Made by a program: the position numbers and the translations under genes. Shown here piece after piece: positions 12,204 to 17,317 of a stretch of DNA of 19,087 nucleotides. The notes beneath the pieces were generated by a model, which saw nothing but the letters and a program-made list of their open reading frames with translations, was not told the origin of the DNA and made no database searches. Every line of letters starts with the position of its first letter. The first letter of the stretch is position 1. The DNA comes from Burkholderiaceae bacterium. Its GTDB lineage: Bacteria > Pseudomonadota > Gammaproteobacteria > Burkholderiales > Burkholderiaceae_C. The stretch is from NCBI GenBank assembly GCA_025458585.1, contig JALOSD010000030.1, forward strand, positions 1 to 19,087, in the 5' to 3' direction.

Positions 12204-12424
12204 TCGTCCTCCGGCAGCGCCGGGCCGGGTTCGCGCACCTGACCGAGCAGGTCCTCGGCCGCGAGTTCGTTGTCGGCGAACATCACCTTCACCCGCCCCG
12301 TCGCGCCCGCGGCGTCGGCGACACGCTGCGCCTTCGCAAACGCCGACGCGTCGCGGAAGGCCGGGAACTCGGCGAGCTTGGTCAGCACGCCGAGCGTGCC
12401 GACGCGGTAGACGTAGTAGGGCAT
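12200..12424 (-). CDS. Small conserved hypothetical protein (74 aa)
   Basis: A 74-aa protein beginning MPYYVYRVGTLGVLTKLAEF and ending with the acidic tail PALPEDD. The region around residues 27-50 (FAKAQRVAD then VKVMFADNELAAEDLL) has the pattern helix, beta strand, helix. No cysteine, signal or membrane segment is present. It sits 23 bp after the S24-domain gene and overlaps the start of the cysteine-rich gene by four bases, so it is an internal member of the operon. I do not know a function. The ATG at 12422-12424 is preferred because the frame upstream is in the shadow of the S24 gene. Confidence 0.72.
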   Translation of the reverse strand: MPYYVYRVGTLGVLTKLAEFPAFRDASAFAKAQRVADAAGATGRVKVMFADNELAAEDLLGQVREPGPALPEDD

Positions 12425-12447
12425 GGTGGGCCTGGTCGACGAGGGCG

Positions 12448-12780
12448 TCAGACGTAACGTTTGGAGGCGCGCCGCCGCCCCGGCAGCGCCTTCTGGATGA
12501 TCACGCCGCGCACGGCCGACAGATCCGGGACCGGCAGGTCGGGCCAGGCAGGGTCGAGCGCGTGCAGCCACCAGCGCCGGCCGTCGCCGCGCAGCTGGCG
12601 GAAGATCCACTCGCCGTCGTGCAGCGCGAGCACGAACGAGCCGTCGCGCGCCAGCCCCTCGGGCTCGACGATCACGATCTCGCCGTCGTTGAACTCGGGC
12701 GCCATGCTGTGGCCGATCACGCGCAGCGCGAACGACTCGCCGCCGCCGCAGTCGCCGCCGACCGCCGCCATCGACTCCAT
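12448..12780 (-). CDS. Stand-alone S24/LexA-type peptidase-like domain
   Basis: A 110-aa protein consisting only of an S24 (LexA/UmuD/signal-peptidase-like) fold. The catalytic-serine motif is clear: VIGHSMAPEFNDGEIVIV with Ser25. The place where LexA-type proteins carry the catalytic lysine (DDEVTVKR in LexA) reads DGEWIFRQL here, with Arg61, and no lysine occurs between Ser25 and Lys97. There is no DNA-binding domain. It could be a non-cleaving regulatory partner or a binding module; self-cleavage is not expected. The ATG is two bases after the stop of the ferredoxin-reductase gene, so the two are translationally coupled. Fold assignment is good, function unknown. Confidence 0.82.
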   Translation of the reverse strand: MESMAAVGGDCGGGESFALRVIGHSMAPEFNDGEIVIVEPEGLARDGSFVLALHDGEWIFRQLRGDGRRWWLHALDPAWPDLPVPDLSAVRGVIIQKALPGRRRASKRYV

Positions 12781-12782
12781 CG

Positions 12783-14267
12783 TCAGACGACCTCGGAAAA
12801 GCGCTGGCCGGCGGGCACGCCGGCGGCGGCGAGCTGGGCGTCGAGCTCGCGCACGAAGGGCTCGGGGCCGGCGAGGTAGAAGTCGCAGTCGACGTCGAAC
12901 AGGTCGGCGCGCATCGCGCGTGCCATCTCGCGCGCGCCGTCGCCGGCATCGGCGTGGCGCAGCAGCGTGACCTCGAACGGGTCGAGCGCCTCCGACCACG
13001 CCCGGCACTGGTTCGCCATGAAGTGGCCGTCGGCGCGCGTCGCGAGCCAGAACAGCGTGAACGAGGGCGCGGCGTCGAGCGCGAGCGCGTGCTCGATCAG
13101 GCTCTTGACCGGCGCGAAGCCGGTGTCGCAGGCGGCGAAGACGAGCGGGCGCGTGCTCTCGGCGAGCACGAACTCGCCGAGCGGCCCCCACACCGTGACC
13201 GGCTGGCCGGGCTTGACGCTGCCGGCGAAGACCTGGCTCGCGAACGCGTCGCCGCTGTCGCGCGCGACGTAGAAGTGCAGGTTGCGGTCGTCGCACGGGC
13301 AGCTCGCGACCGGGTAGGTGGCGTGCACGTCGTCGCCGCCGGTGGCCGCGCTGCCCGGCAGGCCGAGCGTGACCGACTGTCCGGCGAGGAAGCGCAGCCG
13401 GTTCGTGCGCGGCGTCTGCAGGTGCAGCAGGCGCGTGTCGGGCGCGAGCTCGGCGACGGCGCGCACGGCGGCGGTGATCTGCTGCGGCGCGATGTCCTGC
13501 GGGCCGCGCGCCTCGAGCGTCTCGATCACGAGCTCGCTGCTCGCCGCCGTGTTGGCGCACAGCAGCGCGTAGCCCTGCGCGCGCTCGGCCTCCGACAGCG
13601 TGTAGTCGCAGTGCTGGACGCGCGCCACATCGCCCGCGATCACGCGCACCTTGCACATGCCGCAGCTGCCGTTGCCGCAGCCGTAGTTGAGCTTCAGCCC
13701 GGCGCGCAGCCCCGCCTGCAGCAGCGTGTCGTGGCCTTCGACCGTGAACTCGTGGCCGCTCGGACGCAGCGTGACCTGCGCCGACATCACCTTCAGCATG
13801 TCGTCCATCACATCGAGCACGTCGACCGACTCGGTGGCCAGCACCCGCGCGAGTCCGCGGTCGGCCACCTGTCGCAGTTCCTGCCAGCGATCGTCGCTCA
13901 CGTCGCGCGCCGCGTCGTGGATGCGCCCGCGCAAGTCCATGACGAGCGCATGGTATCGCTCGAGGTGACGCTTCAGGTCGGCGAGCTCCTGCGTCTGCGA
14001 GAACAGGCGCTGCGCGAGCACCTCCTGGCTCGGCAGCAGGCGCTCACGCACGCGGCGCCCGAACGCCTCGTCCTTGATGCGCGCGACACGCTCGAGCATG
14101 CCGGACTCCTCGAACTGCGCCTGCGGGTACAGCTGCAGCAGGGCATCGGTCGACACGCGCCCGTCGTCGGCCAGCTCGAGCTCGCCCGCGCGCACGCGCT
14201 GCTGCAGCGCGCCGCGCGAGACGCCGACGAGCTGCGCCGCGCGCCACACCGTCACCCAGTGCGCCAT
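12783..14267 (-). CDS. HTH / [2Fe-2S] ferredoxin / FAD-NAD(P) reductase chimera
   Basis: A 494-aa fusion. Residues 1-50 are a MerR/excisionase-like helix-turn-helix (VWRAAQLVGVSRGALQQRV). Residues 55-160 are helical with probable coiled coil. Residues 164-250 are a plant-type ferredoxin with Cys197, Cys202, Cys205 (YGCGNGSCGMCKV) and Cys237 (LLCANT). Residues 262-494 are a ferredoxin-NADP reductase-type module with the nucleotide-binding CDTGFAPVKSLIEHA (380-394) and FYLAGPEPFV (463-472). The usual FAD motif RxYS is degenerate (ATYPVAS). The C-terminal half resembles CDP-6-deoxyglucoseen reductase and phenol hydroxylase reductases. Possible roles are a redox-responsive regulator of dsr, or an electron donor to the upstream oxygenase. 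Start at MAHW overlaps the oxygenase gene by 16 bp. Confidence 0.9.
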   Translation of the reverse strand: MAHWVTVWRAAQLVGVSRGALQQRVRAGELELADDGRVSTDALLQLYPQAQFEESGMLERVARIKDEAFGRRVRERLLPSQEVLAQRLFSQTQELADLKRHLERYHALVMDLRGRIHDAARDVSDDRWQELRQVADRGLARVLATESVDVLDVMDDMLKVMSAQVTLRPSGHEFTVEGHDTLLQAGLRAGLKLNYGCGNGSCGMCKVRVIAGDVARVQHCDYTLSEAERAQGYALLCANTAASSELVIETLEARGPQDIAPQQITAAVRAVAELAPDTRLLHLQTPRTNRLRFLAGQSVTLGLPGSAATGGDDVHATYPVASCPCDDRNLHFYVARDSGDAFASQVFAGSVKPGQPVTVWGPLGEFVLAESTRPLVFAACDTGFAPVKSLIEHALALDAAPSFTLFWLATRADGHFMANQCRAWSEALDPFEVTLLRHADAGDGAREMARAMRADLFDVDCDFYLAGPEPFVRELDAQLAAAGVPAGQRFSEVV

Positions 14268-15196
14268 CGCGGGGCGGCGTCGGCGGCGACGCGGTCGAGG
14301 TAGCGCGCGCGGTACAGCAGGCGCGGGCGCGCGGGGTCGTCGACGAACGCGCTGCGCTCGTGAAGCACGTTGTTGGCGACGATGCCCATGCCGGCGTCGA
14401 GGCGCAGGCGCAAGGTCTGCGGCAGGTCGTCGGCGAGCAGCGCCTCGAGCGCGGCGACGGCGGCGCGCGTGGCCGCGTCGGCCTTCCACTCGATGCTGCG
14501 CGTGCGCGCCGTGTAGCGCATGTGCAGCGCCCCGGTTTCGTCGAGCGCAAACACCGGGCCGCTCTGCGCGGCGCGCGCAATGCCGCCGTCGTCCTCGCGC
14601 GCCGGGATCGTCATCGCGTCGTCGGCCATCAGCGCAGCGACGAGCGCCGGGTCGCGGTCGCGCAGCATCAGGTACGCGATCTCGTGGTCGAGCAGCCCGT
14701 TGACGCCGCCTTCGGCCGCCGGGCGCACGCAGTGCAGGATCATGCCGCGGATGCGCCGCGCGGCCGGGTGGTAGTAGCCGTCGGTGTGCCAGCGGATCGC
14801 GCGGTCGGTGTAGGGGATGAAGCCACCGCGGCCGCCGTCCCCGTCCCGGCGCTCGCTCACGGCGATGTTCGAGATGCCGTCTTCCTCGGCGAGCCAGTTC
14901 GCGTCGAGCTGCACAAGGCCGAGCTGGCGGCCGAGCGCGCGCGGCAGCGCCGGGTCGGCGGCGCGCACCGGGCTGCGGTAGACGGCCATGTTCGCGCGCG
15001 CGATGCGATCGAGCAGCGCGCCGCGCTCGGCGGGCGTCAGCGCGAACGGGTCGGCGACGTCGACGACCAGTTCGTCGACGTGCTTCGGATGGGCGGCGAG
15101 CTTGGCCGCGCGCCAGCGGCGGTAGGTCGCGTCGTCGGCGAGATCGAACGGGCTCGCCGTGTCCACGGTGCGCAGCGGGGTCTCGGCGATCGCCAT
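14252..15196 (-). CDS. TauD/TfdA-family Fe(II)/2-oxoglutarate oxygenase
   Basis: A 314-aa non-heme iron oxygenase of the TauD/TfdA superfamily. The iron triad is visible: His137 and Asp139 in RWHTDGYYHP and the distal His279 in NNVLHERSAF. Arg296 or Arg298 (RLLYRARYLD) is the expected 2-oxoglutarate ligand. Family members hydroxylate taurine, sulfonates, chlorophenoxyacetates, gamma-butyrobetaine and others; the substrate here is unknown. Placement in a sulfur locus makes an organosulfur substrate attractive but unproven. The ATG at 15194-15196 lies two bases after the upstream stop. The frame remains open upstream to 15760, but that part is the shadow of the preceding gene. Taken together with the reductase encoded next, the pair could form an oxygenase with its electron supply, although 2-oxoglutarate enzymes normally need none. 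Confidence 0.9.
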   Translation of the reverse strand: MAIAETPLRTVDTASPFDLADDATYRRWRAAKLAAHPKHVDELVVDVADPFALTPAERGALLDRIARANMAVYRSPVRAADPALPRALGRQLGLVQLDANWLAEEDGISNIAVSERRDGDGGRGGFIPYTDRAIRWHTDGYYHPAARRIRGMILHCVRPAAEGGVNGLLDHEIAYLMLRDRDPALVAALMADDAMTIPAREDDGGIARAAQSGPVFALDETGALHMRYTARTRSIEWKADAATRAAVAALEALLADDLPQTLRLRLDAGMGIVANNVLHERSAFVDDPARPRLLYRARYLDRVAADAAPRWRTG

Positions 15197-15198
15197 GC

Positions 15199-15702
15199 TC
15201 AGTCGGCGCCGAGGTGCGAGGCGCGCCGCGCGCGCCTTTCCGTCGAGAACACGCCGTCCATGCCGCGCTCGACGAGCGTCAGCGCCTCGGGCACCTCGAT
15301 GTCCATCACCTGGTCGAGCACCCAGCGCCGGTCCTTCGGCGGCAGCAGCGGCTCGAGGCGGCTGCCGAGATAGCGGCGAAAGCCGAAGTCGGGGCCGTCG
15401 GCGCCGTAGCCGAACTCGGCGTAGTGCGACGACAGCTCGTTGAACAGGTCGATGAAGCGCTCGCGGTAGCCCGGCGTGCCGGGCTCGACCGTGCCGAGCA
15501 GGTCGCCTTCGTTCTCCTCGAGGAAGTCGGCGATGCGCAGCACGAGCGCGGTCGTGAACGCGGCGCGCGCGTCGCCGGCCTGGCGCGCGTAGGCGATGCG
15601 GTCGGCGACCTGGATCAGGAACACGAGCACCTCGCGCATGAACGCGAAGTACGGCGGCCCGACGTCGATGTCGAACCCCGCCTTGCGCATGCGGTCGAGC
15701 AT
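15199..15702 (-). CDS. Conserved hypothetical helical protein, apparent 5' frameshift
   Basis: The secure part is 167 aa from the ATG at 15700-15702 (MLDRMRKAGFDIDVGPP). It is probably all-helical with no cysteine and no membrane segment that I trust. The coding signal clearly continues upstream in the same frame (AIAFIVWRVARN), but that frame has no ATG, GTG or TTG start there. A good start exists in another frame: ATG at 15758-15760 after AAGG, reading MAAMRLK. Removing one base (the A complementary to position 15739) would join MAAMRLK to AIAFIVWRVARN and give a protein of about 186 aa. So either a base is inserted (sequence error or real lesion) or the protein starts late. Without correction, translation from 15760 would run through into the oxygenase frame. 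Function unknown; it sits between the DsrC-like and oxygenase genes. Confidence 0.65.
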   Translation of the reverse strand: MLDRMRKAGFDIDVGPPYFAFMREVLVFLIQVADRIAYARQAGDARAAFTTALVLRIADFLEENEGDLLGTVEPGTPGYRERFIDLFNELSSHYAEFGYGADGPDFGFRRYLGSRLEPLLPPKDRRWVLDQVMDIEVPEALTLVERGMDGVFSTERRARRASHLGAD

Positions 15703-15770
15703 GTTGCGCGCGACACGCCAGACGATGAACGCGATCGCTCTTGAGACGCATCGCGGCCATCGCGGCGCCT

Positions 15771-16100
15771 TCAGTAGCCGCCCTTGCCTAGGGGCTGCGG
15801 CAGGCCGGCCACCTTGGCGCCCTGCTTCGCCGGCCCCATCGGGAACAGGTCGTACAGCGCCTTGCTGTCGCAGCCGGGCATGATCTCGGCCACGCCCTTG
15901 AGCATGTTGCGGAAGTTCGGCGTGTGGCCGTGCTCGCGGTACTCGTTGCGCAGGTACTCGACGACCTTCCAGTGGTCGTCGTTCAGTGTCAGGCCCTCGG
16001 CGGCGGCGATCACGCGCACGACCTCGTCGCCGAAGTCGGGCTCGACCAGGTAGCCCTGCTCGTCGGTCTCCAGTTCGGTGCCGTTGACGACGTATCCCAT
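15771..16100 (-). CDS. DsrC-family protein lacking both active cysteines (RspA-like)
   Basis: A 109-aa DsrC/TusE/RspA family member. The family core is well kept (LNDDHWKVVEYLRNEY near 39-54, the helix-turn-helix-like THPxF region as HTPNFRNMLKGV, and LYDLFPMGPAKQG). Canonical DsrC ends with a flexible arm carrying two cysteines in PAKQxC...GLPKPTGC. Here the first is Ala95 (PAKQGAKVAGLP) and the second is Lys106 (PLGKGGY). The protein therefore cannot form the DsrC trisulfide and fits the cysteine-free class named RspA, proposed to be regulatory. DsrC of Allochromatium has been reported to bind DNA upstream of dsrA, which makes a regulatory role at the adjacent dsrA promoter plausible. Ribosome binding site AGAGGAGA precedes the ATG. 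The catalytic dsrC should lie downstream of dsrAB, outside this window. Confidence 0.9.
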   Translation of the reverse strand: MGYVVNGTELETDEQGYLVEPDFGDEVVRVIAAAEGLTLNDDHWKVVEYLRNEYREHGHTPNFRNMLKGVAEIMPGCDSKALYDLFPMGPAKQGAKVAGLPQPLGKGGY

Positions 16101-16151
16101 GCCCGGTGTCTCCTCTGCTCTTCTGGGGGTGGATCGAAATCGGGGAACGGT

Positions 16152-16808
16152 TCAGGCGACGCCCACCGCCGCCGCCGAGCGGTGCGGCACGAACACGCCG
16201 GCCCCGAGGCGGCGGTGGCCGCCGACGCCGGCTTCGAGCACGCGCAGCGCGTGGGCGGCCGCGAGGCCGTGCAGCATCAGGCTGAAGCCGACGAGCGGGT
16301 GCGTGCCGCCGCCGATGCGCTGGCGCCGGCCGCAGATGCGGCGGCAAGCGGCGCCCAGTCCGTCGAGCTCGGCGCCGACGGCGTCGAGGAACGCCGCCTC
16401 GTCGCCATCGGGGTCGGTGTCGGGGTCGGTGTCGGGGTCGGCGTCGGACGCGACGAAGTGGGCGTACAGCGTGTTGTGCGGCAGCAGCTCGCGCAGGTGC
16501 GGCTCGCCGAGCTGCACGCGATGGCTGGCGACGTCGAGCTCGCGCCCGGCGAGCTCGTGCAACGACCCGACGTGCGTGCGCGGCACGCGCAGCACGAGGC
16601 GCGCGCGGTGCGACAGCAGCGCCGGATCGCCGGTGCCCGGCACGAGGTTCACCGGGTGCAGACCGGCACCCGGCAGGTCACGCAGCCACGGTGCCGCGGC
16701 CTCGAGCGCGTCGGCGAGCGCCAGGCGGTGGTCGCGCGGCAGGCTGCGCCCGGCGAGCGGGAACACCGCGTCGACCATCGTCGCCGGCGGCAGCTCGTCG
16801 TCCGTCAT
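16152..16808 (-). CDS. Cas6/Cmx6-like RAMP-domain protein without CRISPR context
   Basis: A 218-aa protein that resembles the type I-MYXAN CRISPR Cas6 (Cmx6) family. Matching stretches are the N terminus DAVFPLAGRSLPRDHRLALADAL (with His27, the position of a conserved family His), the middle LAGRELDVASHRVQLGEPHLRELLPHNTLYAHFV, and the C-terminal glycine-rich RAMP loop GVGGHRRLGAGVFVP at 194-208. Cas6 proteins bind and cut CRISPR repeat RNA. No CRISPR repeats and no other cas genes exist in the window, so a role in RNA processing outside CRISPR is possible. Residues 122-135 are an Asp-rich insertion made by a 12-bp coding repeat. The start overlaps the stop of the upstream 74-aa gene (ATGA). 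The resemblance is from memory of the family and needs a profile search; catalytic competence is unknown. Confidence 0.7.
   Translation of the reverse strand: MTDDELPPATMVDAVFPLAGRSLPRDHRLALADALEAAAPWLRDLPGAGLHPVNLVPGTGDPALLSHRARLVLRVPRTHVGSLHELAGRELDVASHRVQLGEPHLRELLPHNTLYAHFVASDADPDTDPDTDPDGDEAAFLDAVGAELDGLGAACRRICGRRQRIGGGTHPLVGFSLMLHGLAAAHALRVLEAGVGGHRRLGAGVFVPHRSAAAVGVA
16410..16445. repeat. Three tandem 12-bp repeats inside the Cas6-like gene
   Basis: GGGGTCGGTGTC occurs twice exactly and a third time with one change (GGGGTCGGCGTC). On the coding strand it encodes a DPDT-type acidic loop (about residues 124-135). Copy-number change by slippage would add or remove four residues without breaking the frame. 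Confidence 0.85.
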
Positions 16809-17029
16809 GCGCCCTCTCCGCCGGGCTGCGTGCGCGCCCACGCGAGCAGCGCCTCGCCCCAGGCGCGGGCCGTGATCGGGTCGACGTCGAAGATCGTGAA
16901 GCGGCTCTTCTCGCGGATGCGCGTGCGCAGCAGGCTCATCCCGCCGGCGTCGTGGTCCACCTGCTGCAGCTCGATGTCCTGCCCGCCGAGCGGCACGCGC
17001 AGCCTGGCAAGCGAGGTGATCTGGGGCAT
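16805..17029 (-). CDS. Small conserved hypothetical protein, first gene of the dsr-divergent operon
   Basis: A 74-aa protein starting MPQITSLARLRVPLGGQDIE. Predicted pattern is short beta strands followed by a helix (residues 8-24 strands, DVDPITARAWGEALLAWA helix at 48-65). No cysteine, signal or membrane segment. The basic segment RTRIREKSRFTIF lies in the middle. Its stop overlaps the Cas6-like start (ATGA), which ties the two genes together. I cannot name the family with confidence. As the first gene after the shared intergenic region it marks the 5' end of the operon; no strong ribosome binding site is visible before the ATG at 17027-17029. Confidence 0.7.
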   Translation of the reverse strand: MPQITSLARLRVPLGGQDIELQQVDHDAGGMSLLRTRIREKSRFTIFDVDPITARAWGEALLAWARTQPGGEGA

Positions 17030-17092
17030 GGCGGCTCGATGGGCGGTCGGGACGAAGCTCGCATTGAGCGCGGGGGTGCGGTGCGGCGTCCA

Positions 17093-17109
17093 TACCCGGC
17101 ACGGGGGAT
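17093..17109. promoter_or_regulatory. Putative operator 1 (TACCC-N5-GGGGG)
   Basis: TACCC, five bases (GGCAC), then GGGGGAT: a degenerate copy of the inverted repeat found twice more downstream, with the same spacing but two mismatches in the right half-site. It is the site nearest the minus-strand operon, 64 bp before its first start codon. Confidence 0.3.
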
Positions 17110-17115
17110 CGTCGG

Positions 17116-17132
17116 CTACCCCTTCCGGGTAG
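17116..17132. promoter_or_regulatory. Putative operator 2 (CTACCC-N5-GGGTAG)
   Basis: Perfect 6-bp arms (CTACCC and GGGTAG) separated by CTTCC. It is the best copy of the shared motif and is positioned between the two divergent transcription units, about 185 bp before dsrA. It is suited to a dimeric regulator such as an ArsR- or MarR-type protein; the actual binder is unknown. Confidence 0.5.
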
Positions 17133-17162
17133 TGCCGGCATGCCCTATCCGGTCTATGGTTG

Positions 17163-17177
17163 TACCCGTCGCGGGTG
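17163..17177. promoter_or_regulatory. Putative operator 3 (TACCC-N5-GGGTG)
   Basis: TACCC, GTCGC, GGGTG, containing the perfect ACCCG-TCG-CGGGT inverted repeat (17164-17176). Same spacing as operator 2 with one mismatch. It is centred 46 bp downstream of operator 2 and about 150 bp before the dsrA start. Confidence 0.45.
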
Positions 17178-17317
17178 ATAGCGGTGAAGGTGCGCCCGCC
17201 CGTAGCATTCGCCGACCGAACGATCGGCCGCATACGGCTCGTCGTCGCGGGCGCATCGTCGCCCCGGCGCGGCGCAGGCGGCGACATTCCAAGAATGGCC
17301 ACCCAAGGAGACAAGCC

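Larger units (their letters stand above)
17030..17317. promoter_or_regulatory. Divergent promoter region between dsrA and the minus-strand operon
   Basis: A 288-bp non-coding region that must hold promoters for dsrAB (plus) and the ten-gene operon (minus). It contains three inverted repeats listed separately and A/T-richer patches such as CCTATCCGGTCTATGGTTGTACC (17144-17166). No confident sigma-70 -35/-10 pair can be drawn. An AAGGAG ribosome binding site at 17305-17310 precedes the dsrA ATG by seven bases. The 17178-17300 part shows nothing else recognisable. Confidence 0.6.

Noticed and set aside
15197..15760. Reading the TauD-like gene as a 502-aa fusion starting at 15760
   Set aside because: The upstream 188 codons are the shadow of the helical hypothetical gene, and a proper start exists at 15196. 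I kept the start at 15760 only as the probable start of that upstream gene with a frameshift.
15771..16100. Calling this gene dsrC
   Set aside because: Both conserved cysteines are absent, so the functional name would mislead; RspA-like is the better description.
16100..17317. A CRISPR array near the Cas6-like gene
   Set aside because: No series of 25-40 bp direct repeats with spacers is visible; the only repeats are the 12-bp coding units and short palindromes.
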